This document shows positions 49,401 through 56,386 of a stretch of 64,000 nucleotides of DNA, piece by piece. The stretch spans positions 186,001 to 250,000 of the forward strand of contig JAPWFG010000058.1 in assembly GCA_028015205.1 (NCBI GenBank), in the 5' to 3' direction. Both the position numbers and the translations under genes were made by a program. The notes beneath the pieces were generated by a model, which worked only from the letters and a program-made list of their open reading frames with translations, had not been told where the DNA came from and ran no database searches. How positions within the stretch are numbered: the first letter of the stretch is position 1; every line of letters begins with the position of its first letter. The DNA is from Mytilisepta virgata. Taxonomy: Eukaryota > Mollusca > Bivalvia > Mytilida > Mytilidae.

Positions 49401-52400
49401 ATGAGGGAAGCCCTTTTACAGTTTCATCCCAATATTTGCCCTTTAAGGTCTTGTTCTTATCTCTGTCTTATTTGAAAGATTGAGGTTTAAAAAAACAATA
49501 ATTTAATTTTTGTATGATTTCAATGTTTCGTAGACAATAAATTTTTAAATTTGTCATAAAATATATTGTTTTTAGTACCTTGAAATACAACTGTGCTTTT
49601 ATCCAACAATATGGAAAATCAAATTTGTTTATTATCTTCCTGACATAATCACTCTGCAAATCTAATACACACAAAAAAACCCATATTTTCTATATAACTG
49701 TGCAGTAGATAATGTATGAATATTTCAAGCATTGAAGATTGTCATGCACAATGAAATGTTTGTTTGTTTAGTTGGGGTTTTATGCTGTTTTCAACACATT
49801 TGGCTATTTTGTGATGGCCAATTTTTAACAGTGGAGGAAGCCGGTGTCATATGGTATTTTGACCCCCATGGAAAATTGACCCCGGGGTCAGTTTACAGCC
49901 ATGGTATATTTGTGACGGCTGAATACTAACTCTAAACAGTTTTGGCTTAGCTTGAAGTAAAAACAATGGCGTTTGGTTTGATCATGTATTCGTTCTGAAA
50001 CTTTAGCTACACATAGACAATGGATGACGTTAACAATTAAAGCTAGTTACGGCGCTAAACGTTACGTTACCATTTGACGTTAATTAATGTCTCTATAAAA
50101 TCCACAACATACTCGGGGCCGGCAAAAAGGTAATGTCCATTGAAAATGATAATTAAACTGATGAAAACATTTAACTTTAACTGTCTCTAAAAACAGTAAA
50201 ATATTCAAATGAAAAAATATTAAATTAAACTTTATCAATTAACCTATCTATTCACACGCGTTTCTTTCACTTCGTCTCAGTTTACAGTCCATGTTATTCA
50301 CTTCCAGCGGGTATAATTTCGTCACTGGTCTATTTGTGATTCCAGACTTTGTGCGTACCATTGCAACGCGCACTAAACCATCCTTTCCTTCAATAATGTT
50401 CTGTACAACTCCAAGTTTCCAATGGACTCGTTTTGAATCATCATGTATTTGGACTACGTCGCCTTCTTTAACTTTCCGTACGTCCACTCCCGCCCTCTGA
50501 TGATATTCTCGCAGTGAGGTTAGATATTCTGCTTTCCATCGTAATAAGAAATTTCTAAGTAACTGTTGTAGTCGTTCAGCTTGGGAATTTAACTTTGTTT
50601 GTGAAAGTTCAGAAACATTGAGATTGTCACTAGTAGTTTCTAAATAAGGCAAAATTGTCAATCTCCGTCCACGAATAAGGTGCGACGGTGTAAGTGGTTC
50701 TGGATCCCGGATGTCTGTTGATATGTAAGTGATCGGCCTATCATTAAGAGTTGCTTCGATCTCCGTAAGTATCGTCCTTAGACTCTCCTCGTCGATGAGC
50801 GCACGTCCCAATACTTTCTTTAGAGATTTTTTGATAAGTCCGATAAGCCTTTCCCACCAGCCCCCGAACCACGGGGCTCTATTAGGGATAAATTTCCATT
50901 GAATGTTGTAATCAAGAATCTTTTCCTTTACCAACTCAGAATTAATTATGCGTGAAAGTTCGTTTGATGCAACTTTGAAAGTTAGCGCATTGTCTGACAT
51001 CATAACTCTTGGTATGGAACATCGACTCACAAAGCGACGAAAGCAAAGTATGAAAGATTTTTCTCTCAAATCAGGTATTAACTCCAAATGAACCGCTCTA
51101 GTAGTGGCACATGTAAATAGACAAATGTACATCTTTGACTCTATGTTTTGTCGGTTTCTTACGGTAAGTGCTCCTGTGAAATCCACTCCGGTTATGCTAA
51201 AGGGTGTAGCGTCTTGAACTCTCTCTTTCGGAAGAGGTGGCATCTCTGGCGCTGGGTAAGATTTTCCAATCACCTTTCGGCAGGTAACACATGAAGTCAG
51301 TATGGATTTCACTGTTTGTCTCAATTTAGGAATCCAAAAGGTTTGTTGAATAAATGCAATAGTTACATTAATTCCTGAGTGTTGAGTACGTTCATGAGCG
51401 TCTAAAACTATCAAATATGTCAGCTGGTCCTTTGCCGGTAAAAGGTAAGGATGTTTAACTGTTTCTGTAACTGGTGCATAGTTGATTCGTCCACCACAAC
51501 GTAAAATCTGTTTCTCATCTAGAAAAAGTTTCAATTGTCGTACAATTGGATTTCTTTTTAACGATTTTTGGATGCATTCTATTTCCTGTCTAAAGATTCG
51601 TTTTTGAGTATATTTGATCCACAGAAATGCTGCATTTTTCAATTCGTCATGATGTAATAATGTATCTCCGTTTCTCTCCGTTTTCTGTGCTCTGCAGTTT
51701 GTTACAAATCGCACAACATAAGCAGTAATGCGAAGCAATTTTCGGTAAGTACTATATCGGTTGATATCCATGATTTTACCTATTCCGATGTTTTGTACCG
51801 GATTGTCCGTGTCCTCAGAATTTACAATTTTATCGTCTTCTGACAGCGTAGAATTCACGGTCGATTCCGTTATATTTCCACTCCATACGGGCCAGTTGTC
51901 CTCGTTCTTCAACCATTCTGGTCCATTTCTCCAAATTACGTTGTCTTTAAATTCATCAAATGTGATTCCACGGGTAAGTAGATCAGCGGGGTTGTCCTTA
52001 GTAGGACAATACTTCCATGTCGTTTCTCCGCATAGTTTCCTAATTTCTGTAATTCGGTTTTCGATAAATTGTTTCTGTGGTTTTTTAGATGAAAGCCAAG
52101 AAAGTACAATTTGACTATCGCTCCAGAATATGGTTTTCTCAATGATCCCTGGGAGATTTGTTCTAATATGATTGGCAATTCTCGCTCCTATTAATGAACC
52201 CATTAATTCGAGTTTTGGTAGTGTAATAGATTTGATAGGTGCAACACGATTTTTCGCCATAACTAACATAGGTTCATCGTTTGACATGATATATGCGCAT
52301 GCTCCGTAGGCTTGTGTTGAAGCATCAGTAAATACGTGTAAAGTGTTTTGTTTTCCATCTTCATTTTGCGTTTTCATACTTCTACGAAATACAGTCTCCA

Positions 52401-55400
52401 TTGTCCTAGCAAGATCTCCTGAAATTGATGTCCATTTTCTTTGTATTTTCTCTGGCAATATTTCGTCCCACTCTAAATTTTGTTTCCAAAGTGACTGCAT
52501 GAAGATTTTTGCCTTTACTGTGACGGGGCTTAATAATCCTAGGGGGTCGAATATCTTGGAAGATTCTCGCAAAATACAACGCTTGGTCAACTTTCCTTTT
52601 TCGTATTCCTCGAAATTGTTACTTTGGTACATCAGTATGTCCTTCTTTGAATCCCACTGCATTCCGAGTATTTTTGTAAGTTCGTCGGTGTCTAAAGTGT
52701 TCTCATTTTGCGCAATTTCCCTCAGTTTCGTACTGTTTGAATTCCATGAGCGCAAGTTAAATCCGCCTTTACGTAACAATTCTCTCGATTCCTGATAATA
52801 ATCTAATGCGCTTTTTTCATCATCAAAACTTGTTAAGATGTTGTCAACATAAAGTCCATTTTCAAGCGTGTCTGACAGCGGTCCTGGATTTTCTTGGAAA
52901 TGCTTAAGGAGTGTTGCGCTCAAAATAAAGGGAGAGCATGTAGCTCCAAAGAGCACTGATTTAAAGCGATATGTTACTAGCGGGCTTGAAGTGTCGGCAG
53001 GATCGCTTAACCATAAAAATCTTGTTGCGTCTCTATCCTTTTCTTCCAAATGTATTTGCAAAAACGCCTTTTCCAAATCTGCTGTTGTAGCGTATTTCTT
53101 AGTGCGAAATCTCAGTAAAATTCCTGTGATGTCATTCATAACTGGAGGGTGTGATTCTAAGCAGTCGTTTAAACTTGGATTGTTGGTACCATCTTTGCAA
53201 CTGCAATCAAACACGATACGTATTGGTGTAGTCGAGGATTCCTTTGATACTGGATGATGTGGTATATAATGCACGGGTCGATCTGTAGGAAATTCTATTT
53301 GTTCTATCCTCTCAATAAAGCCTCTCCTCTCCTGTTCGCTTATAATTTCTCCGTAAATTTTGAGCAGATCGGGTTTGCGTTCTAGACGTCTAATTACATT
53401 TTCTGTCCTCCGTTTTACAGTCTCCATATTATGCGGTAGTATGCGAAAATCTTGTTTCCATGGTAACTGTGCACTGTATCTGCCATTTTCAAACTTAACA
53501 CATTTTTCACCAAATTCCCGTACAATTTGCGACTGATTTTTTACCTGGTCATTTCCTGAGACTCCTAAGGACTCTAAATTCCAAAATTTCTCTAAATCAC
53601 AGGTAGCGGCTTTATGATCTGTTAAAATGTTCATCATCGCAGATTTCTTAAAATGACTTCCGTTTGCCTTCAAAATCGGTCCCGATAATAAATAACCTAT
53701 TCTCGATTTAACTGCAGTTGGGCCGTCTCCACGGATTATCTCGTCTTCTACAATGGACCAATAGAAATCAGCACCGATCAATAGTGAAATGTTAAATTTG
53801 TCATCTGCGGAAATCGGGTGTGCAAGTTTTAATCCATTTAGATACGGCAGTGTCTTGACTTCTTCACGTGATTTTATCTGAATTGGAGCTGCAATTTTCG
53901 GGACTATAATAGCTTCAATTTCTACTCTCTGTTCATTGTAGGTTTCAATCTCAATTTTAGCTTTATCTAGATAACGAACTTGACTCTCATTTCCTCCAAA
54001 TCCAGAAATTTTCAATGCTATTTTTTCGGTCGGTTTGATTTCTAATTTACGCGCCAAATCTTCCGTAATAAATGAGTTCTGTGCCCCTTCGTCTAGAAGG
54101 ATATTTGTCATAATGCATCGATTGTCGGACCAAACAGGCGATATGGCTGTTTTGAGTAAAACATCTGAATGTGCATTTACTGTAGAATGTAATGAAGCGG
54201 TCGGTTCGAGGGATGTTTCTACATTAGTGTGCGTAATTGTTTTGTCCGAACGTTTCTCATCTTTTGTTGTCGTCTTCTTCTTAGCGTCTGCGTTGCATAT
54301 ACTTGTATGATGCCTCTTCCCACATTGTTTGCATTTGAATTCCGATTTACAATCAGCTACTCTATGATTTCCGAAACAGTTGAAACAGACCCTTTTTCGC
54401 TTGACAATTTCCACGCGTTTTTCAATTTCAGTGACATTTTTGCAAGTGTTTGGGTGATGCGATTCGTCGCAAAATAAGCATTTCTTGTGCTGGTCTTTAG
54501 ACAAAGGTTTGTTTCCGCGCTTCCCATCAAACGTTCTGGTTAGAAATGAAGCAGTAGGTATAACTTCCGGTTCGTTTTCATTTGCTTTAATCGACTGTCC
54601 TGCTGCTTGTACGCATACCTCCTTCTTAATTGCATACCTTAAAGATTCAATGTCCCAGTCATCCTTTCCGCGGTCTCGTGTTATGTTTTTGCGTACTTCG
54701 GACGGCAGCTTGTTATAAATGATTGGTGTAAGGATCGTGCCAAATGTACTTTCGTGTGATCCAAGAGATTCTAATCCGCGTATGCTGCATTCAATTCTGT
54801 CCGAGAAATTTCTTAAACTATCGGCATTTGGTTTTGGAGCCGGTAAATCAATCAAACTCTGGATGTAAGCATTGATAATTTTGTGATTTTGACCGAACCT
54901 TTCTCTCAGTATTGCTACGGCTTGAAAGTAATTTCCGCTTGTCAGTGGCAGTCCTGCGATACATTGAGCGGCAATGCCTAGAAGTTGATTTTTCAGATAA
55001 CTGAACTTTTGGACGTCTGTTAGGGAGGGATTATCATGAATTGTGGATTGATAAGCGTCCCAGAAAGGCTGCCAGTTAAGTAGATTTCCATCAAATTGTG
55101 GGAGATTCAGTTTTGGCAATTTATGATAGGCGCTTGAATTTGTTGTACTCAATGATGGTCTAAAACTCATGTCATGATTCTGTACGGAGTTTGAATTCAA
55201 AGATGTAGGGTTCATGTGTACAAATTCGTCCGCATTCGGATTAAGATTGTGGTGAAATGCAGTTTCATTTGATTTGCTCTTCTGTTTTGTGCTATTTCTT
55301 ACTTTGGTTAATATGCGTTCTATATCTAAAACATACCGATCTGATTCGTCCATTTCTGCTTCCATGTTTTCCTCGTCAATTTCCTCTAGAATTTCATTGT

Positions 55401-56277
55401 CAAGTTGCACAAGAATGTCCCTTTTTCTTTTCAGTGTCTCACACAAACTTTCTATCTCGTTGCTTTCTTCCGTCGGTTTTTCCAGCTCCTCCTCGATCTT
55501 CGTAATAAGTTTTCTGACGCCTCCTCTGTGGCCAACTCGAATGGATTTCTTCCTCGTCATGGTTTTTTTCGTCACGGCACCAATGTGACGGCTGAATACT
55601 AACTCTAAACAGTTTTGGCTTAGCTTGAAGTAAAAACAATGGCGTTTGGTTTGATCATGTATTCGTTCTGAAACTTTAGCTACACATAGACAATGGATGA
55701 CGTTAACAATTAAAGCTAGTTACGGCGCTAAACGTTACGTTACCATTTGACGTTAATTAATGTCTCTATAAAATCCACAACAATATTGACCCCCCTCATG
55801 GAATAATGACCTCACCCTGTATGGTATTCTGACTCCCATGGAATATAGACCCCCATTTTATAACTTAAAATTCAAAAGGGGGTTCACTTTTCCATGGTTT
55901 GGGGGTCAAAATACCATGGCAGATAAACTTTTAAATTACAGGGGGTTCATGAGATTCGAACTCAAAACCTCAGTGTTGACAGGCAAGTGATCTTCGTAGT
56001 CATAACGAACTACCTAGACCACTCGGTCACCAAGACCCCTTCAATGAAATGAATAATTCCTGAAAGGTAAATGTTATTGGATTGTGCAAAATTTTACATG
56101 TAAAAAATTGATTTTATTTGTTTTCAGGAAGAAATATTAAGAGATGTTATGTATGAGGTACCGGGTTCTGATATAAGGACTGTAATAATAACAGAAGATT
56201 TTATAAATGGTAAATCAGGTCCTGATTTTGTTAAACTCACAGATGATGAAGAAGAAAACAGAATCAGATCAGTATAA
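28457..56277 (+). CDS. CLPX: Mitochondrial ATP-dependent unfoldase ClpX
   Basis: Twelve exons: 28457-28526, 29870-30064, 30552-30679, 31325-31508, 34412-34525, 35610-35711, 36443-36610, 44015-44179, 45353-45609, 46144-46431, 48883-48975, 56128-56277; 1914 nt, 637 residues, close to human CLPX. All junctions keep frame. An in-frame TGA (28430-28432) precedes the first ATG. The N-terminus is basic and hydroxylated, as expected of a mitochondrial presequence. Zinc-binding cysteines are 76, 79, 97 and 100. The AAA+ core has Walker A GPTGSGKT (316-323), pore loop GYVGED (349-354), Walker [10 protein letters not shown] (377-385), a VGF ClpP-docking loop (463-465), arginine finger R519 in LPEFVGR and sensor 2 R582 in TGARGLR. 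ClpX unfolds matrix proteins for ClpP and helps activate haem synthesis enzymes. Exon 6 has two in-frame donors 18 nt apart. No broken catalytic residue was seen. Confidence 0.95.
28527..29869 (+). other. CLPX: Intron 1 of CLPX
   Basis: Donor ACT|GTGAGT, acceptor TTTTTTTCAG. AT-rich, with no recognised repeat, RNA or open frame. Confidence 0.6.
30823..30890 (-). repeat. Short dispersed repeat in CLPX intron 3
   Basis: Reverse-oriented relative of 20797-20875: AATAGAGAATGGAAAAAGGG followed by CAAAGAGACAACAACCAGAC and CAAAGAGCAGAAAATGC. Confidence 0.5.
32175..33298. repeat. Diverged tandem duplication, unit about 540-585 bp
   Basis: Unit 1 begins near 32175 and unit 2 near 32714. Shared phrases include ATAATGGGTCTGATATGAAT, TATAGGTCTCCATGAAA, AAGGCGCTGCAAATC, GGAAGCAGTTGATATAAA and GCTAAGCCAATTCTTATAAG. 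Unit 2 has an extra ~45 bp in its middle. No coding sequence spans either unit. Confidence 0.7.
33983..34116. repeat. Foldback element in CLPX intron 4
   Basis: The outer arms of about 32 nt pair with one or two mismatches (TGCATTAGTGAAATATGAAG and CTTCATATTTCACTAATGCA). The inner arms are GTCATGTTTCCC and GGGAAACATGGC. Total span is 134 nt. Confidence 0.65.
34526..36442 (+). other. CLPX: Introns 5 and 6 of CLPX (around exon 6)
   Basis: Intron 5 runs 34526-35609 and intron 6 runs 35712-36442, separated by exon 6. Both are AT-rich and contain no recognised element. The second half of intron 6 is pyrimidine-rich. Confidence 0.5.
36594..39440 (+). repeat. Decayed tandem repeat of exon 7 end and donor site
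   Basis: The exon 7 end plus donor, ACAGGCTCAGGTAATGTT (36601-36618), recurs downstream in decayed form: ACAGGCTCAAGTAAGGTT at about 36673, ACAGGCTCAGAT at about 36708, then past the inserted 2.6 kb element as ATCAGGCTCATGTAATATTG, and further as CCAACAG with GGTAATGTTT near 39407-39430. Linking sequence such as ATAGTTCAGGCCA also recurs. Without the insertion the spacing is roughly 35-80 bp. Confidence 0.5.
36719..39310. mobile_element. Non-coding element with 458-bp terminal direct repeats
   Basis: Repeats at 36719-37176 and 38853-39310 are both 458 bp and differ by one base on visual comparison (G at 36846, A in the other copy). Each starts TGGGTCAAG and ends CTTGAGCCA, an imperfect TG..CA inverted end as in LTRs. 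The 1.68 kb between them has no open frame over 60 codons. CAGAT can be read on both outer sides, but that overlaps the TG and CA ends, so the target duplication is uncertain. No tRNA primer site or polypurine tract was recognised in either orientation. It could be a short LTR element without genes, or another kind of duplication. Confidence 0.65.
39607..41148 (-). mobile_element. Complete Tc1-like DNA transposon
   Basis: Terminal inverted repeats begin TACTGAACC and match for 25 bp with one mismatch (A or G at position 10; CAAAAGAAACGTCGC follows). The dinucleotide TA lies outside both ends (39605-39606 and 41149-41150), as expected for Tc1/mariner insertion. The 1542-bp element holds a single intact transposase frame on the minus strand. 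It sits in CLPX intron 7, antisense to the host gene. Confidence 0.92.
39799..40896 (-). CDS. Tc1-like transposase
   Basis: 365 residues from the first ATG (40896). A second ATG at 40836, giving a start [14 protein letters not shown], fits the usual beginning of this transposase group better and would give 345 residues. An N-terminal helix-turn-helix region with GRPQI-type linker (RPRSGRP near 72-78) is followed by a DDE catalytic domain: D171 in FSDES, D267 in [10 protein letters not shown] and E302 in [12 protein letters not shown], spacing DD34E as in Tc1. The glycine-rich MVWGG box is present. It would catalyse cut-and-paste movement between TA sites. No stop or frameshift interrupts it, so it may be functional; the promoter and terminal binding sites were not tested. 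Confidence 0.93.
   Translation of the reverse strand: MGIKGRRKLKTVSISVDTEAMPRLTPQQREQAIGRLDAGQSARVIANDFNCAVRTIERLRTRYNATNSTNDRPRSGRPQITTPRQNRGIVRHHLMNRFTPAAETARNTVGTHGRPISDDTVRRRLAARNMRCRRPARGPILTPRHRQARLQWATQRQNWRNRQWRNIIFSDESRYCISTADGRTRVWRRRGERYEDSCILETDAWGGHSIMVWGGIGLNVKLGPVIFQNLGPGRGNGVTAARYIDQVLTPHVQPHFARHQNKTFQQDNARAHTARATRDFLQQNNINVMDWPALSPDLNPIEHLWDEVQRRLNNEQPSPTTAAELSQAFQRVWARIPMAFINRLNNSMYRRCAAVIGAGGGHTRY
41540..43488 (-). repeat. Large TACGACCGCA repeat, copy 2 (inverted)
   Basis: Reverse-oriented, longer relative of 18589-20067. The left end carries TATACGACTGCA / TGCGGTCGTATA; the right end reads GGTTCGACCTATGCGGTCG and CCCAGCGGAGCATTTTATT. The interior has three units with GGTTTATGACCACAAAAGGA (about 41680, 41840, 42000), ~35-bp units with ATTGTGCAATAGCAAGAAAT (about 42820-42930) and several GGGGTTCTTTGATATGC units. 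No coding capacity. Confidence 0.75.
43656..43902 (+). mobile_element. tRNA-derived SINE in CLPX intron 7
   Basis: Same family as 15628: GGGGCCTCGGTTGCTGAGTG head, CACTAGCCTGTCAACG, ACAAGGATTGCCAATTTTCC and GGCGTTAAACCCCAACTAAA tail. A 13-bp flanking duplication with one mismatch (TATCAATGTAATA at 43643-43655, TATCAATGAAATA at 43903-43915). A deletion of about 20 bp shortens the middle. Confidence 0.85.
44629..44708. repeat. Two-copy 40-bp tandem repeat
   Basis: ATTTATTAAGATAGATAGTT followed by TAAAGATTT and GAAAGACGAA occurs twice in succession in CLPX intron 8, differing by a single base or two. Confidence 0.7.
44951..45029. repeat. Foldback sequence in CLPX intron 8
   Basis: Arms AATAATTCACGAGTGC and GCACGAGTGAATTATT pair around a short loop. 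ACCGAA and TTCGGT, with ACGAG and further flanking bases, extend the stem after a bulge. No open frame. It is probably a miniature inverted-repeat element. Confidence 0.6.
46871..47439. mobile_element. Pogo/Tigger-like non-autonomous DNA transposon
   Basis: The ends are inverted repeats CAGTGGAACC(C/T)CTG with AAAACC, flanked by TA on both sides (46869-46870 and 47440-47441). Extra internal copies of CCTCTGAAAACCGG follow the left end. The interior (569 bp in all) has no transposase. The CAGTGGAACC end and TA target fit the pogo/Tigger branch of Tc1/mariner; that assignment is from memory. Confidence 0.75.
48001..48480. repeat. ATGCCCC-type dispersed repeat with two internal units
   Basis: Begins with a hairpin-like ATGCCCCCGCTG..GGGGCAT, then a CCGTC-rich stretch, and two ~130-bp units with CATCCAAATTTTNTGAAACTC, AACACNCAGACAGAGTT and GAGTCATTTACC. 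I remember similar repeats in mytilids; not searched. Confidence 0.55.
49255..49332 (-). pseudogene. tRNA-like relic in CLPX intron 11
   Basis: Read on the minus strand: TTTAGCTCAATTGGTAGAGC (D-arm) and GGATTCAATCCC (B-box like). The anticodon stem has at most three pairs and the acceptor ends do not pair, so it cannot be a functional tRNA. It is either a tRNA pseudogene or the head of an unrecognised SINE. Confidence 0.45.
49911..50109 (-). repeat. 3' LTR of the BEL/Pao element
   Basis: 199 bp, identical to 55584-55782. On the element strand it runs TGTTGTGGATT to CAGCCGTCACA. Preceded in the genome by the target duplication ATATT. Confidence 0.95.
50248..55560 (-). CDS. BEL/Pao gag-pol polyprotein
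   Basis: The open frame extends to 55575 through a GTG inside the primer site; the first ATG is at 55560, giving 1770 residues. Numbering from 55575: DUF1759-type gag region about 150-330; three CCHC zinc knuckles about 366-378, 397-409 and 415-427; retropepsin-like protease with D495 in LLDEGAQ; reverse transcriptase with D833 and Y-V-D-N at 909-912; RNase H with D1084, E1123 and D1153; integrase with zinc-binding H1394, H1399, C1429, C1432 and catalytic D1465, D1528, E1575; C-terminal DUF5641-like region from about 1680. This order (RNase H before integrase, DUF1758 protease) is typical of BEL/Pao. No stop or frameshift. The fourth residue of the polymerase motif is N rather than D. No envelope gene was seen. 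Confidence 0.94.
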   Translation of the reverse strand: MTRKKSIRVGHRGGVRKLITKIEEELEKPTEESNEIESLCETLKRKRDILVQLDNEILEEIDEENMEAEMDESDRYVLDIERILTKVRNSTKQKSKSNETAFHHNLNPNADEFVHMNPTSLNSNSVQNHDMSFRPSLSTTNSSAYHKLPKLNLPQFDGNLLNWQPFWDAYQSTIHDNPSLTDVQKFSYLKNQLLGIAAQCIAGLPLTSGNYFQAVAILRERFGQNHKIINAYIQSLIDLPAPKPNADSLRNFSDRIECSIRGLESLGSHESTFGTILTPIIYNKLPSEVRKNITRDRGKDDWDIESLRYAIKKEVCVQAAGQSIKANENEPEVIPTASFLTRTFDGKRGNKPLSKDQHKKCLFCDESHHPNTCKNVTEIEKRVEIVKRKRVCFNCFGNHRVADCKSEFKCKQCGKRHHTSICNADAKKKTTTKDEKRSDKTITHTNVETSLEPTASLHSTVNAHSDVLLKTAISPVWSDNRCIMTNILLDEGAQNSFITEDLARKLEIKPTEKIALKISGFGGNESQVRYLDKAKIEIETYNEQRVEIEAIIVPKIAAPIQIKSREEVKTLPYLNGLKLAHPISADDKFNISLLIGADFYWSIVEDEIIRGDGPTAVKSRIGYLLSGPILKANGSHFKKSAMMNILTDHKAATCDLEKFWNLESLGVSGNDQVKNQSQIVREFGEKCVKFENGRYSAQLPWKQDFRILPHNMETVKRRTENVIRRLERKPDLLKIYGEIISEQERRGFIERIEQIEFPTDRPVHYIPHHPVSKESSTTPIRIVFDCSCKDGTNNPSLNDCLESHPPVMNDITGILLRFRTKKYATTADLEKAFLQIHLEEKDRDATRFLWLSDPADTSSPLVTYRFKSVLFGATCSPFILSATLLKHFQENPGPLSDTLENGLYVDNILTSFDDEKSALDYYQESRELLRKGGFNLRSWNSNSTKLREIAQNENTLDTDELTKILGMQWDSKKDILMYQSNNFEEYEKGKLTKRCILRESSKIFDPLGLLSPVTVKAKIFMQSLWKQNLEWDEILPEKIQRKWTSISGDLARTMETVFRRSMKTQNEDGKQNTLHVFTDASTQAYGACAYIMSNDEPMLVMAKNRVAPIKSITLPKLELMGSLIGARIANHIRTNLPGIIEKTIFWSDSQIVLSWLSSKKPQKQFIENRITEIRKLCGETTWKYCPTKDNPADLLTRGITFDEFKDNVIWRNGPEWLKNEDNWPVWSGNITESTVNSTLSEDDKIVNSEDTDNPVQNIGIGKIMDINRYSTYRKLLRITAYVVRFVTNCRAQKTERNGDTLLHHDELKNAAFLWIKYTQKRIFRQEIECIQKSLKRNPIVRQLKLFLDEKQILRCGGRINYAPVTETVKHPYLLPAKDQLTYLIVLDAHERTQHSGINVTIAFIQQTFWIPKLRQTVKSILTSCVTCRKVIGKSYPAPEMPPLPKERVQDATPFSITGVDFTGALTVRNRQNIESKMYICLFTCATTRAVHLELIPDLREKSFILCFRRFVSRCSIPRVMMSDNALTFKVASNELSRIINSELVKEKILDYNIQWKFIPNRAPWFGGWWERLIGLIKKSLKKVLGRALIDEESLRTILTEIEATLNDRPITYISTDIRDPEPLTPSHLIRGRRLTILPYLETTSDNLNVSELSQTKLNSQAERLQQLLRNFLLRWKAEYLTSLREYHQRAGVDVRKVKEGDVVQIHDDSKRVHWKLGVVQNIIEGKDGLVRVAMVRTKSGITNRPVTKLYPLEVNNMDCKLRRSERNACE
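55571..55582 (-). other. Primer-binding site of the BEL/Pao element
   Basis: TGGTGCCGTGAC on the minus strand, one base after the 5' LTR. It would pair with a tRNA ending GTCACGGCACCA, which matches tRNA-His of animals from memory. Confidence 0.7.
55584..55782 (-). repeat. 5' LTR of the BEL/Pao element
   Basis: 199 bp, identical to 49911-50109. Followed in plus orientation by the target duplication ATATT (55783-55787). It should carry the promoter, but no TATA box was assigned. Confidence 0.95.
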
Positions 56278-56380
56278 AAATTGTTTAACAAAGACGTATT
56301 GTTAATTTTAAGTGTACTTGAAAATATAATGTGATCTTTTATATTTATCTTTCCAATTTTACTTACTTGTGATAAAGGGG

Positions 56381-56386
56381 AATAAA
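56381..56386 (+). terminator. Poly(A) signal of CLPX
   Basis: AATAAA 104 nt past the TAA stop (56275-56277), followed by a T/G-rich stretch. This is a plausible end of the CLPX transcript. Confidence 0.6.

Larger units (their letters stand above)
49911..55782 (-). mobile_element. Full-length BEL/Pao LTR retrotransposon
   Basis: 5872 bp on the minus strand, antisense to CLPX in intron 11. LTRs of 199 bp (49911-50109 and 55584-55782) look identical base for base, with TG..CA ends on the element strand. The 5-bp ATATT flanks both sides (49906-49910 and 55783-55787). The primer-binding site at 55571-55582 reads TGGTGCCGTGAC on the minus strand, which fits the 3' end of a histidine tRNA as I recall it. 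No good polypurine tract is visible before the 3' LTR. A single uninterrupted gag-pol frame fills the interior. Identical LTRs and an intact frame suggest a recent insertion. Confidence 0.95.
49843..55948. mobile_element. GACCCCC-rich segment, interrupted by the BEL/Pao element
   Basis: Outside the retrotransposon it consists of 49843-49910 and 55788-55948, about 230 bp. ATGGTATTTTGACCCCC at the left appears inverted at the right (GGGGGTCAAAATACCAT), so it has inverted subterminal repeats. The motif CCATGG-AATATTGACCCCC recurs several times within. Origin unknown; possibly a foldback element. Confidence 0.6.
49759..56041 (-). mobile_element. tRNA-derived SINE split by nested insertions
   Basis: The SINE head (GGTGACCGAGTGGTCTAGG, GAGTTCGAATCTCA) lies at about 55949-56041 and its tail (CCGGCTTCCTCCACTG to the CCCCAACTAAAC end) at 49759-49842, both on the minus strand. 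The 10-bp CAATGAAATG flanks the outer ends (49749-49758 and 56042-56051), showing they are two halves of one insertion. About 90 bp of the SINE middle is replaced by the GACCCCC-rich segment. Confidence 0.8.

Noticed and set aside
50291..55639. Many plus-strand frames across the BEL/Pao element
   Set aside because: Antisense shadows of the long polyprotein frame.
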